64,000 bases of DNA from a virus: positions 50,032 through 114,031 of the IMG/VR virus record IMGVR_UViG_3300022539_000610. One strand, 5' to 3'. Below are positions 17,970 to 26,432 of the stretch, piece after piece; within the stretch, counting starts at the first letter, position 1, and the number at the start of each line of letters is the position of its first letter. Below the pieces are notes generated by a model. That model made no database searches. It worked only from the letters and a program-made list of their open reading frames with translations, and was not told the origin of the DNA. Both the position numbers and the translations under genes were made by a program.

Positions 17970-19405
17970 TAAGTTGCCTCAACGTAAGTGATGGTGGCTG
18001 TTCCCTCTACTAAAAACTCATCTGCGTCAACTGTCACATTAGCCGTGGGGACAGTTATATCAACCCACTCAACCCCATCAGCACCCATAATCGTTTGGTA
18101 AATTTCAGCAAGTGTTATTCCCTCTCCAATAGATCGACCGGCATAATCATACATAGCCTGCAATGCTAAGTTAACATTTGCTTGAACAATATTACTCCTC
18201 TGATTTCTGGAGTAATGAACAGTAGCCGTGATGTCCAGAGAAGTAAGTGAACCAGCTTCAACAGACGTAGTGGTGGTGGGGAGTTTATGTTCCTCCACCC
18301 ACTCCTGCACAGCACTAATCAATCCAGCCCCAGGAGTAGCAGGCAACCCATCTGCATCGGTTGCAAGTATGTAAATTGTTATTACATGTTCTGACCAGGT
18401 GTACTTGACAGTAGCAGCAGATTTATACACTGTCCCATAAGTAGCGCTTGAAAAAAAGGAGGAGATTGAGTTAAAATCTTCCTCACTGACAAGACGCTCC
18501 ATTGACCGAACAGATAAGGGAATACTTAATCTGGCTGCATCTAAGGTTTCCTCATCTGAACCTCCCGAAGCAGGACTCTCATTCGTAACACTTAAATCTG
18601 TGACAATAACACCATTGGCGTCAGAGGCTTCATCAACAAGTTCAGTAATTGCCCCTACCCCCACATTCCCTTCCAGACCTCCCCCATGCCGGTAGCTCAT
18701 CTGAATCTGGGCACCAATAGGAGGGACCATTCCAAAATCACCGTTGCCAAAAGTAATAACTAACTCATACTTCTCATTGTACTCACTCGTGTAGCCCTTA
18801 TCCGAAGAAGTTATATCAACTGTACTTTCAAAGCTTGTCCACTCAACTCCATCTATGGTTACAACAAGGCTATCTTTCAAACCACTCTCAGTAGACGTGT
18901 AAGTTTGATTATTTGAACCATCAGAAACTCCTATGATTTCAGTCACTGTGTATCCCTGAGTAGCAGCAGCTTCTTCCTCAGTATCACCCGCGAAGAGGGT
19001 TATTGCAGAGGTAAGTTCAAAAATCACTCCTCCTGATGACTGGGCACGAAACCCCTTCGAGAGCGTGATGTCTGCCATATGAGCAGCTTCCAACTCGAAC
19101 AACAAAGTAACAGAGGAAGCAGTGGAACTACCTAGTTCATAATCGACAAGTTTCCCCAGGAGAAACATTGACTTTCTAATCTGTGTCGTTGAAAGGAACC
19201 ACTGCTTAAAGTTAATATTAACCATATAAGCCAACAAGGACAGTTCCCATCCAACAGCATCAACTAGGACCCTGGCGGCATTATCCTCCAAAAAATCCTG
19301 ATATGTATCTGGTAAGTTGTGCTGGAGATAACTGATTAAGCTATCAACATAACGCTCAAAATCATATGGGACTAATTGCACTGATTGCTGTGTGGTTGTG
19401 GGCAT
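17969..19405 (-). CDS. Baseplate wedge protein, gpJ/T4 gp6-like
   Basis: A 478-residue protein with the baseplate J family layout: N-terminal 'DFERYVDSLISYLQHNLPDTYQDF' (in part), 'FLLGKLVDYELGSSTAS', central 'GGGLEGNVGVGAITEL', and 'ASGGSDEETLDAARLSIPLS' followed by a 'VSEEDF' segment that is near-invariant in this family. It forms the inner wedge ring of contractile baseplates. Its partner gp25-like gene is directly upstream. Confidence 0.88.
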   Translation of the reverse strand: MPTTTQQSVQLVPYDFERYVDSLISYLQHNLPDTYQDFLEDNAARVLVDAVGWELSLLAYMVNINFKQWFLSTTQIRKSMFLLGKLVDYELGSSTASSVTLLFELEAAHMADITLSKGFRAQSSGGVIFELTSAITLFAGDTEEEAAATQGYTVTEIIGVSDGSNNQTYTSTESGLKDSLVVTIDGVEWTSFESTVDITSSDKGYTSEYNEKYELVITFGNGDFGMVPPIGAQIQMSYRHGGGLEGNVGVGAITELVDEASDANGVIVTDLSVTNESPASGGSDEETLDAARLSIPLSVRSMERLVSEEDFNSISSFFSSATYGTVYKSAATVKYTWSEHVITIYILATDADGLPATPGAGLISAVQEWVEEHKLPTTTTSVEAGSLTSLDITATVHYSRNQRSNIVQANVNLALQAMYDYAGRSIGEGITLAEIYQTIMGADGVEWVDITVPTANVTVDADEFLVEGTATITYVEAT

Positions 19406-19411
19406 AAATTA

Positions 19412-19822
19412 TCATCCTGTTGCAATGGGTATGGTTGTTACTAAAGTACTTGATGGGTTGTTCTTTAATCTGAAGCTGACCGAAACTTCAGCTATATTAT
19501 TATTTTTTCTCACATCTGAAGTCACCAATTTTGCTGATTCAAAAAGGACTCTTGGTTCCCAACGATTGATAGCATCACCAATACAAAACTCTATATCCTG
19601 AGCCAGGAACTGATCATTGGGGTCAAACACTAAATACTTTAATCTACTACCAAAAGTGGGATACATAACTCGTTCACCTATCCCCGTGTTTAGTAACTGA
19701 AGTAAGGCCACTCGTATTAATTCTGCTTCCCCCATGATAGTAGTGGCCTTCCCAGTCTTCACGAGAGGGAACCCACCTCCTTTCCAGTATTCAGCAGTAT
19801 GATATTTTCGTAGTAGTTTCAT
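19412..19822 (-). CDS. Baseplate wedge protein, gp25/GpW-like
   Basis: A 136-residue protein with the gp25 family pattern: 'AELIRVALLQLLNTGIGERVMYPTFGSRL', quoted here as 'NTGIGERVMYPTFGSRL', then 'INRWEPRVLF'. Gp25 proteins plug the wedge and start sheath polymerisation. The length is typical (about 130). The neighbours are the gpJ-like wedge and an odd DUF115-like gene. Confidence 0.88.
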   Translation of the reverse strand: MKLLRKYHTAEYWKGGGFPLVKTGKATTIMGEAELIRVALLQLLNTGIGERVMYPTFGSRLKYLVFDPNDQFLAQDIEFCIGDAINRWEPRVLFESAKLVTSDVRKNNNIAEVSVSFRLKNNPSSTLVTTIPIATG

Positions 19823-20517
19823 TTCACAATCTCATTCAAATCCTTAAAAGGAATCAGATCGTTTAACTTCGACACAGGTGAACATGAATACACTCTTACC
19901 AACTTCTCCCTAAGAGCTTTGATTGTTGCCTCAAATGCCTGATAAAATTGTTGGTATCTAACAATGGAGGTTGCAGCAACTCGATGCCCACTATAATCAT
20001 TGTGAAAGTGAGTCCTACCCTCCTCATCATGCATGTACATATCAAAACCTACAAGATACAAAGGCTTCAACCCCATAATGTGAGCTATCCTTAGTGCTGA
20101 TACTCCTGAGTTGTTCCAAAAAGACACAAGAGAACCAAGAGACTCAGGCACCACCCGAATATGGCATCCTTGACCTGAGTCACGCTTGACCACATGGATA
20201 TCAGGGTATTTAACACAATCAATCTTAGCCTTCCGAGCAACGTTATCGGGACAAAACTTAACACAATTTACTTCAACAATCTCATCCTTAAAATGCTTCC
20301 AAAACCAGGCATCTCCAAAAAACAGATACGTCGGAGTCAAGAGGTTGTAAGCTTTGTTGACTCCAATAGTAATCTCACCTTCAAGATTTGAAAAATCAAA
20401 CCCATTGTCCTGCAACTTAGCAATCGAAGGCCCTCCACCTATAATAAAACCTCTTCTTCTGCCACTATACAGGTCATCAAACTCCTTTGTGGCATAGTGG
20501 ACTCGTGGGCCTTTCAT
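19819..20517 (-). CDS. DUF115/MAF-like sugar-transfer-type protein inside the baseplate cluster
   Basis: A 232-residue protein with 'GFIIGGGPSIAKLQ' near the N-terminus and 'GVSALRIAHIMGLKPLYLVGFDM', quoted as 'SALRIAHIMGLKPLYLVGFD'. Together these define DUF115-type proteins (relatives of flagellin-modifying MAF enzymes and other glycan-active proteins). It sits between baseplate genes, not in the glycan cassette, and overlaps gp25 by four bases. It could modify a virion protein with a sugar; that is inference. Confidence 0.65.
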   Translation of the reverse strand: MKGPRVHYATKEFDDLYSGRRRGFIIGGGPSIAKLQDNGFDFSNLEGEITIGVNKAYNLLTPTYLFFGDAWFWKHFKDEIVEVNCVKFCPDNVARKAKIDCVKYPDIHVVKRDSGQGCHIRVVPESLGSLVSFWNNSGVSALRIAHIMGLKPLYLVGFDMYMHDEEGRTHFHNDYSGHRVAATSIVRYQQFYQAFEATIKALREKLVRVYSCSPVSKLNDLIPFKDLNEIVK

Positions 20518-20519
20518 CT

Positions 20520-20708
20520 CTACACATGAGTAGGTGAAGGTGGGGTGCCTGCAGTGTCTGATAGAGCTTGCATTCCAGCATACACACCTTCAGCAATCGC
20601 ATTAATAAAACACTGGAGTTGACTTTGTTCACTACCTAAATCTACATCACAATTAGCCTCCAACTGAGCAATAATAGCAGCTTCAATAGCTGCAGCACTT
20701 GTTGCCAT
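20520..20708 (-). CDS. Small conserved-looking protein in the baseplate operon, unknown
   Basis: A 62-residue, Ala-rich protein ending 'GTPPSPTHV'. It starts with ATG after a strong AGAGAGGAGG site and ends two bases before the DUF115-like start. No domain is recognised. Spacing and codon use match its structural neighbours. It may be a small baseplate subunit. Confidence 0.6.
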   Translation of the reverse strand: MATSAAAIEAAIIAQLEANCDVDLGSEQSQLQCFINAIAEGVYAGMQALSDTAGTPPSPTHV

Positions 20709-20726
20709 AATACAAACCTCCTCTCT

Positions 20727-21416
20727 TTAGAAACTTAAAGCATCAATAATCGCTTCCTTCACATCTAAGGCATCATTTACCTGATTCAACTGAGTTACTA
20801 CAATAGGATCTCCATTCCAAACGCCAAATATAGCTGTGTCAAAAGTGTTATCTGATCTCAGGTTTAGTAAAGTACGAGCATCATCTCCACAATCGGTTAC
20901 ACCAACATGACCACAGATTGCAGTCAAACACTGATAAGTATAATCAAGCACATCCAAAGCCTCTCCCAGTCCTGAGCGTTGGATAAATCCATTGTACTCA
21001 GAAACATGTCCAGCAGCAATCCCAGCTAAAATGGAATTCAAAGCATCCCTTGAAACTGTCTTAAGTCCAGACTTTATTGACTTTAGAAGTTTACCAGTTA
21101 GGACAACAGGCAGTTCCGTTACACTTGTAAACTGAGCTATCCTATCCTGAACAGCTGGAGGGATTAGTGGACGAAAGCACTCTTGCTGCATTAAATACTT
21201 CAAATTATCAGGAAGGGTATCATCTATGCCAGTGTCCACAGCATTTAAAGCGTTAATGGCATTATCTATTGCTGCCTGTGGCACTGCAATTACGGCAGCA
21301 ATCCCCGCCTGTAGAGCTGCAAGTAAGCCAGTAAACCGAGTACGCATACCCACAACCTTATTGCAAAAAGAGTTGTGCCTTACAGTTAAATAATCACAGC
21401 CTTCGTTTAGATCCAT
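20727..21416 (-). CDS. Baseplate-region structural protein, unknown
   Basis: A 229-residue protein with an N-terminal segment holding Cys residues and a helical, Ala/Ile-rich section 'LLAALQAGIAAVIAVPQAA' that may insert in a membrane or form a hydrophobic core. No family is recognised. It lies between the spike-type gene and small baseplate genes, so it may be a hub-associated subunit or cell-puncturing accessory. Confidence 0.6.
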   Translation of the reverse strand: MDLNEGCDYLTVRHNSFCNKVVGMRTRFTGLLAALQAGIAAVIAVPQAAIDNAINALNAVDTGIDDTLPDNLKYLMQQECFRPLIPPAVQDRIAQFTSVTELPVVLTGKLLKSIKSGLKTVSRDALNSILAGIAAGHVSEYNGFIQRSGLGEALDVLDYTYQCLTAICGHVGVTDCGDDARTLLNLRSDNTFDTAIFGVWNGDPIVVTQLNQVNDALDVKEAIIDALSF

Positions 21417-21422
21417 CCTCTA

Positions 21423-22097
21423 TCACCCTTTACTGCATTCCACATCTGCGGAGGGATCACCATGAGGACTTCCCGTGAAGTGACAAGCACTCAACGCAGT
21501 TATAACCCCCGCTAAAGTACCACTCCCTCCATCTAGTTTAATCTTGTTACCCGCTTCTATTGTAACTGATCCTCCAACCATGATATTCCAATTATTGGCT
21601 ATTTCTTTAGTTTCATCATTACTAACTTGTTCTTCTCGATTTTTTGTCTCAGAATCAATCTTGATATAGTCACCATTGACGTCAGTGAACTTAATATACT
21701 TTGCTCCATCTACATCAGAAAACTCTAACATATGTCCTTCCGGAGTTTTGATTACATAATTTAATGGTGGAGTCTTCTGTCCCTCTGTTGGCACTTCTCC
21801 TTCAAACCAATGCACCCCAGTCCAAAGGGGAAACCAAGGATGTCCTCTAAATAACTTTACCCTTACCTTTGCCCCAACTTTCGGAATCATAAAAATACCA
21901 TAGCCACTACCTCCAAAAGGCATACTTGGATTAGCCCAAGGGAGCTTGTCTTTTGCAATACTCCCATATAACTCTGGAATTAGAACCCTAAGTCTTCCTA
22001 CTTTGTGAGGGTCTTCGTTGTCTTTAACTGTACCCACGTAGTCCTCACTAAACTTAGGTTTCAACAGTCCTTCTACTAATTCAAATACTTTAATCAT
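21423..22097 (-). CDS. Baseplate spike/central hub OB-fold protein, gp5/gpV-like
   Basis: A 224-residue protein. 'YVGTVKDNEDPHKVGRLRV' and 'GSGYGIFMIPKVGAKVRVKL' match the gp5/VgrG OB-fold ('...VGRVRVxxP...P...PxVGxxVxV'). The C-terminal part ('EGHMLEFSDVDGAKYIKF', 'NWNIMVGGSVTIEAGNKIKLDG') looks like a short beta-helix spike. No lysozyme domain is present, unlike T4 gp5. It would puncture the outer membrane. Confidence 0.82.
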   Translation of the reverse strand: MIKVFELVEGLLKPKFSEDYVGTVKDNEDPHKVGRLRVLIPELYGSIAKDKLPWANPSMPFGGSGYGIFMIPKVGAKVRVKLFRGHPWFPLWTGVHWFEGEVPTEGQKTPPLNYVIKTPEGHMLEFSDVDGAKYIKFTDVNGDYIKIDSETKNREEQVSNDETKEIANNWNIMVGGSVTIEAGNKIKLDGGSGTLAGVITALSACHFTGSPHGDPSADVECSKG

Positions 22098-22111
22098 AAA
22101 GCCACCAAACC

Positions 22112-22306
22112 CTAAAACTTCAATTTTCCTTTCCTTATCTCATCATATGCAATCTTTGATGCTTCTTCTTTTGAATAACCTGCCTTGACAAGCTCCTCCA
22201 TTCTAGTCTGGTGTACCTTTAGTTTTCTTGTAGCAAGGTTATGTCGAGTTTTATAATCTTTACCGCCACCCAAAGCGGCCTCTATTAGATATCTAGCTCT
22301 ACTCAT
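22112..22306 (-). CDS. Small tagged protein (MSRARYLIEAAL) in the tail operon
   Basis: A 64-residue, basic protein that opens with the shared N-terminal tag and continues with a helical body containing 'EELVKAGYSKEEASKIAYDEI', a UBA-like or small helical bundle pattern. It is the only tagged gene lying within the tail module, between hub and spike genes, and so is an outlier in position. 'LIEA' right after the tag is a candidate processing site. Confidence 0.65.
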   Translation of the reverse strand: MSRARYLIEAALGGGKDYKTRHNLATRKLKVHQTRMEELVKAGYSKEEASKIAYDEIRKGKLKF

Positions 22307-23377
22307 TTAAACCTCCACCAAATTCTTAAAGACCGCGTTACTGACCAAATGTAGATGGGAGAGGAACAAATCATGTTCAAAAGTATGAGCAACTCCAAAT
22401 AAGTAATAATCACTAGAATACTCAGCTAACTCACCACTGGCAAAAGGAAGAGAGAACCTGGTGACTTGACCAGGCATCAAACTTAAATCACCATCAACAA
22501 TAGCCTCAGCATCCACAATGAATTTACTTCTTGCAAGCTCACTCCTAGTATGAGCTTCTACCATCCACTTTCTATCGTAAGGGAGTAGACTGATTCGTTC
22601 ATAATCAGATGAGTACGAAAATTTACTTGTCGTGGAAGAGGTAACCTCCTCCATTGTATCTGAATAAGAGATAAGTCCCTTAGCTACATGATCGTAGCCA
22701 TAGCCCTTGTGGGATGCCCCTTCTAGGAAATCAACAATACTTCCCTGGTTTCTAATGGTAAACCTTTTAACAGAAGTAATAGCATTTGGAGCAACTATGT
22801 ATTCACGTTGTGGGTTGCCTACAAGAAGTGGAGGTTTAAACAAAACAGTCCCAGCATCAATCGTGAAAAAGAAAGGAACTTCACCCCCTGTACCTACAGC
22901 AATCGGCTGCAAATAGTTTACTATGAATTGAAGATCCGTCAGATTTGGTTGGACATACTCCGCTGTGCCTTTAGTCCCAGTTATATCAGACTCAAGCCCG
23001 GCGCCATCTGCAACTTGAGACACTACTGAGCTAATAACTCCACTCGAATGACACTTAGCCCTTGGTGAGGCGGTTAGAAGGGTAAAACCTGGCTCCACAC
23101 CTACTAATTTCACAGATATATCATTAAAAGATACTCTATTTCTGGATGCTAATACCTTCATCTCATACAAATCAGAATTATCAACATCATGACCATATCG
23201 AATCTTAAACTTACTATAATTCATCTTCTCAAAAAGAATTTCTTGATCAGTATGTTCCAATATTACAACGCAATAAGAAGTGCAAAGGCGAAACCCTCTT
23301 ACATGAATAAGTTGCTTGAGTCCAGTTTCAAACCCAATTATGTCATCACCGACTTCAATAAAAGCCTGGACTCCCAT
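22307..23377 (-). CDS. Baseplate hub protein, gp27/gpD-like
   Basis: A 356-residue protein at the usual place of the hub subunit, directly upstream of the gp5-like spike. 'SSVVSQVADGAGLESDITGT' and 'QPNLTDLQFIVNYLQPIA' are like the late-control D/gp27 pattern in which a small domain is followed by '(Q)xxxSDxxFLxxLA'. It forms the trimeric hub linking spike and tube. The call rests on motif-like resemblance and order. Confidence 0.75.
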   Translation of the reverse strand: MGVQAFIEVGDDIIGFETGLKQLIHVRGFRLCTSYCVVILEHTDQEILFEKMNYSKFKIRYGHDVDNSDLYEMKVLASRNRVSFNDISVKLVGVEPGFTLLTASPRAKCHSSGVISSVVSQVADGAGLESDITGTKGTAEYVQPNLTDLQFIVNYLQPIAVGTGGEVPFFFTIDAGTVLFKPPLLVGNPQREYIVAPNAITSVKRFTIRNQGSIVDFLEGASHKGYGYDHVAKGLISYSDTMEEVTSSTTSKFSYSSDYERISLLPYDRKWMVEAHTRSELARSKFIVDAEAIVDGDLSLMPGQVTRFSLPFASGELAEYSSDYYLFGVAHTFEHDLFLSHLHLVSNAVFKNLVEV

Positions 23378-23719
23378 TTACTGCAACCACTTTGTGAAAA
23401 TTATCGAGGGACTTGGAATTCTTAAAACATCCCCTGTTTTGATATTAAATGGATTGTAAATACTGTTTGCTAACAGAATAATCCACCAATAACTAACCGT
23501 CCTATAGTACTTGTAGCTAATCAAATCAAGTCGGTTCTCATCCTGCCGCTCTACAGTATGATAGATGTCTTCTTCCGACAAAAACTCCTCTTTGCTTTCC
23601 AAGAACATTGGTATAATTGCCGTTTCATCTGTTTTGTATAACGACATAGCCGTAGCCATAGAGTAATTCGGAATTTCCATGGTCGGCTTCGTTATTTTAA
23701 CAAACTCACCCATCACCAT
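23378..23719 (-). CDS. LysM-containing baseplate wedge protein, gp53-like
   Basis: A 113-residue protein whose C-terminal half 'RLDLISYKYYRTVSYWWII' and 'NPFNIKTGDVLRIPS' is a LysM-like module of the type found in T4 gp53 and phage tail proteins (the 'D.ls..yY....yWw.i...N.i..P..i..G..L.iP' pattern). It may tie the hub to the wedge or bind peptidoglycan. The ATG overlaps the upstream gene stop; a second in-frame ATG lies two codons later. Confidence 0.75.
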   Translation of the reverse strand: MVMGEFVKITKPTMEIPNYSMATAMSLYKTDETAIIPMFLESKEEFLSEEDIYHTVERQDENRLDLISYKYYRTVSYWWIILLANSIYNPFNIKTGDVLRIPSPSIIFTKWLQ

Positions 23720-24369
23720 GCCCCGCTGAGAGATTTATCTTCAACACGCTTAGGCCAACCACTTGTATAAAATGCCTGCCCATCTCGAACCGAACCATGA
23801 GTATAATAATCAAAAATTTCAACTCCTAAATTAATATCAGCCCCCATTGGTTTCCCTTCAGACATACTCCAGAGGTTAGACCAGGTAGTAGAAACTTGTG
23901 TTACCAAAACCCTCAAATCATATAGTTGAGCAATAACAAGACGACACAATGGAAAACTTCTTCCAGCAGCAGTTAGAGCAATGCCAATAAAAGCTTCTCC
24001 CACACTATTCGACCCAATAATAGGACAACACAATGACTGTAATTGTGCTATGTTTCTTTGAATATCTTCAATTATCAACCCAGTTGAATATTTTCCAGTT
24101 CTGGTTTTACTAGCACGCCATTCAATGTTGAAAGATAAAGTTTTAGGTTGTACTCCTTCGTTCTTTCTTGCTAAACCAGCTATTTTTGTAGCCCCAGCAA
24201 GTTTTTGAAACGCAAGCTTCACAATAGGATTACCACCAGGTAAAGAGTAAGAAGTGGCAATCGAATCACTTATCCCTTCTCCTTTAACTACGAACTCAAT
24301 TTTAACAGGGGGGTCGATACCGATTGTCTCGATTTTTCCATTAGGTGCTGGTGAAGTTCTCGCAGGCAT
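23713..24369 (-). CDS. Tail/baseplate protein, unknown
   Basis: A 218-residue protein between the tape measure and the gp53-like gene. It has an extended beta pattern and a Cys-containing segment 'SLCCPIIGS'. The position is typical of hub-proximal proteins that link tape measure to baseplate in contractile phages. I recognise no domain. Confidence 0.65.
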   Translation of the reverse strand: MPARTSPAPNGKIETIGIDPPVKIEFVVKGEGISDSIATSYSLPGGNPIVKLAFQKLAGATKIAGLARKNEGVQPKTLSFNIEWRASKTRTGKYSTGLIIEDIQRNIAQLQSLCCPIIGSNSVGEAFIGIALTAAGRSFPLCRLVIAQLYDLRVLVTQVSTTWSNLWSMSEGKPMGADINLGVEIFDYYTHGSVRDGQAFYTSGWPKRVEDKSLSGAW

Positions 24370-24370
24370 A

Positions 24371-25528
24371 TTACAGACTCCCTGAACCTAGAAAGGCTAC
24401 TAAAGGATCGTCACGAAAATCTCGCATAGTCTCTGGCTCCCTTGTTCCCACTACTCTAGTTAACAAGTCTTTGATAGAACCCAATAGTCCCACTGTCTCT
24501 TTGTTATCTGTAGTGACATTCACTTTCGTATCTATACTTTTATCTTTCATAGATCGGGCAGGCTGGGTTAGTTTAGTAGCTTCAGCCCTAACAAGGATAG
24601 GTTTAGCCACTACTGACGCAGCCTGTGTTATCCCAACTTCTTCCCTTTTCTTTTGTTTCACCAATACATCTGCCTGTCTTTGAATAATAGGTTTACGAGT
24701 CTCTTGCTCCTTCGCCAGCTTTTCAACTTGTACTTCTCCCTTCTTAGCTCTTCCTAACCCAAAAAGTCCACCAAGCCAGCCACCCACCTTACCAGCAGAT
24801 TTCTTTATTGCATCTATAATACTACCAAGACTAAATGTCTCACCCAACCACTTTATAAAGTCAGAAAACCCTTTGACTATATTCCCCCAACTTATTGCTT
24901 CTTTAATCTTAGCTAAACCTTCATTAATCCAGCCCCATACAGCACTACCAATATTGACAACACCCTCCCAACTCAATGCGTCACCTATCACTTTCAAACC
25001 ACTAGTTATCCATTCACCAACTTTAGTTGAGACGTTGACTATATTTTCCCAGCTTATCTTCTCTTTGATCTTAGCTACTCCTTCATTAATCCAATCATTA
25101 ATTTTACTACTCACGTTAACTATGTTTTCCCAACTAAGCTTTTCCTTAATCTTAGTTAACCCTTCACTGATCCACTCTCCAATCTTAGTTGAAACATTAA
25201 TTACATTTTCCCAACTAATCTTCTCTTTAATTTTACTTACACCTTCATTTATCCAGTCATTAATCTTGGCAGAAATGTTGACTATGTTTTCCCAACTAAG
25301 CTTTTCCTTAATCTTAGTTAACCCTTCACTGATCCACTCTCCAATCCTGCCACTTACATTCACTATGTTTTCCCAGCTTAAAGTATCACTTATCACTTTC
25401 AAACCACTTGTTATCCAACCCCCCACAGTCTTAGCAACATTTACTATCTCTCCCCAATCCTTACTAATCTTCTCTCCTATTATTTTCAAACCCCCAGTTA
25501 TCCAACCCCCCACAGTTCCAGCAACATA
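24371..25528 (-). CDS. Tape measure protein, C-terminal part (in a shifted frame)
   Basis: An open frame of about 385 codons that begins just after an in-frame TAG at 25529-25531 and has no plausible start codon with a ribosome site. Its first residues 'VAGTVGGWITGG' align with a later unit 'VAKTVGGWITSG', so it is the direct continuation of the ORF ending at 25464. It is built of about nine 27-residue repeats, then a Gly/Lys linker and a C-terminal domain. Tape measures set tail length. A +1 shift near 25525-25530 would join the halves. Confidence 0.8.
   Translation of the reverse strand, partial: YVAGTVGGWITGGLKIIGEKISKDWGEIVNVAKTVGGWITSGLKVISDTLSWENIVNVSGRIGEWISEGLTKIKEKLSWENIVNISAKINDWINEGVSKIKEKISWENVINVSTKIGEWISEGLTKIKEKLSWENIVNVSSKINDWINEGVAKIKEKISWENIVNVSTKVGEWITSGLKVIGDALSWEGVVNIGSAVWGWINEGLAKIKEAISWGNIVKGFSDFIKWLGETFSLGSIIDAIKKSAGKVGGWLGGLFGLGRAKKGEVQVEKLAKEQETRKPIIQRQADVLVKQKKREEVGITQAASVVAKPILVRAEATKLTQPARSMKDKSIDTKVNVTTDNKETVGLLGSIKDLLTRVVGTREPETMRDFRDDPLVAFLGSGSL
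24850..25513 (-). repeat. 81-bp (27-residue) tandem repeats in tape measure
   Basis: About eight or nine units of 27 residues: (E/S)GLxKIKEKxSWENIVNVSxKIxxWI. They alternate between a 'GEWIS' and an 'NDWIN' type, so pairs form 162-bp higher-order repeats. Trp, Ile and Gly keep fixed positions. The nucleotide copies are near-identical in alternate units, which points to recent duplication. Change in repeat number would change tail length. Confidence 0.85.
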
Positions 25529-26408
25529 CTAACGACTTTACTCCTGCCCATGCATCCCCAAATAACTTTCCAACTCTGGGAAAAATACCAGTCTCCGGAT
25601 CATGTAAGAAGTCATATACCCACTTACCTAACCCACCTGTCTCTCCAAAAGCTTTGTCAATCAATTTATTCAAAAAAGTTCCTATTGCAAAACCAATAGC
25701 ACCAGCTGCAGCTAAAGCTATCGCAGGAGCAGCAACAGCCAAAGCAGATCCCAACATAGGAACAATACTCATAACCATTGATCCAATTGCCTTTGCACCT
25801 ATCCCAATGCCCTTACCAGCAACCCCCAAAAGTGGGGCCAATCCTTTTCCTGCTACCTTTGCTACAGTACCAAAACCCTTGGCGGCACCACTTATTATAG
25901 TACCAAAACCTCTTGCAGCTGTTCCTAACACCTTGCCCATTCCACTAAAAAATTTTCCAATCCTACTTTGCTTACCAAAAATCCGACCAAAGAATCCTTC
26001 TCCTCCATCCATGTCACCACGGAGCTTCTTAAGTTGAAACTCAGATTGTTCACCTGATACCATTACTACTTCTCTGAGGTCATCTATGGATTCCTTCACT
26101 TCTCCAATTGATTGAACCATTCGGTAAGTCGATTCATCTTGAGACTTCTCGATTTGTCCACCTAAACTCGAAGCTGATTTAGCCTGAGCTTCACCTATCT
26201 GTCCACCAATAGCAGACATAGATGCGCTCTGAGACCTCTCCATCTGCTTGCCTATTCCAGAGCTAACTTTGGAAAAAACATCTCCCATTGTTCTAACAAC
26301 CCCTGGACCTAAGAACTCCTGAGCAGTCCCAATAGCAGCACCCTTAGCAGCTGAAACCCCAGCACTCACTTGAGCCTTAATTGTTTTGCCAACAAATTCA
26401 AATGCCAC
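25464..26408 (-). CDS. Tape measure protein, N-terminal part
   Basis: A 314-residue frame with coiled-coil start ('MERSQSASMSAIGGQIGEAQ') and a long Gly/Ala-rich hydrophobic stretch ('AVAAPAIALAAAGAIGFAIG') of the kind found in tape measures that cross the inner membrane. It ends in an out-of-character Cys/Trp-rich tail ('CCWNCGGLDNWG') that is the wrong reading of the repeat region, so the natural protein probably continues in the next frame, giving about 690 residues. T4 gp29 is 590. Confidence 0.8.
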   Translation of the reverse strand: MAFEFVGKTIKAQVSAGVSAAKGAAIGTAQEFLGPGVVRTMGDVFSKVSSGIGKQMERSQSASMSAIGGQIGEAQAKSASSLGGQIEKSQDESTYRMVQSIGEVKESIDDLREVVMVSGEQSEFQLKKLRGDMDGGEGFFGRIFGKQSRIGKFFSGMGKVLGTAARGFGTIISGAAKGFGTVAKVAGKGLAPLLGVAGKGIGIGAKAIGSMVMSIVPMLGSALAVAAPAIALAAAGAIGFAIGTFLNKLIDKAFGETGGLGKWVYDFLHDPETGIFPRVGKLFGDAWAGVKSLVCCWNCGGLDNWGFENNRRED

Positions 26409-26432
26409 TTATTTCTCCTAAATTACCCAATA

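Noticed and set aside
24873-25532. Long plus-strand frame opposite the tape-measure repeats
   Set aside because: It is a by-product of the repeats on the minus strand; its composition is Leu/Ile/Ser-rich, it has no ribosome site, and no other gene reads on that strand.
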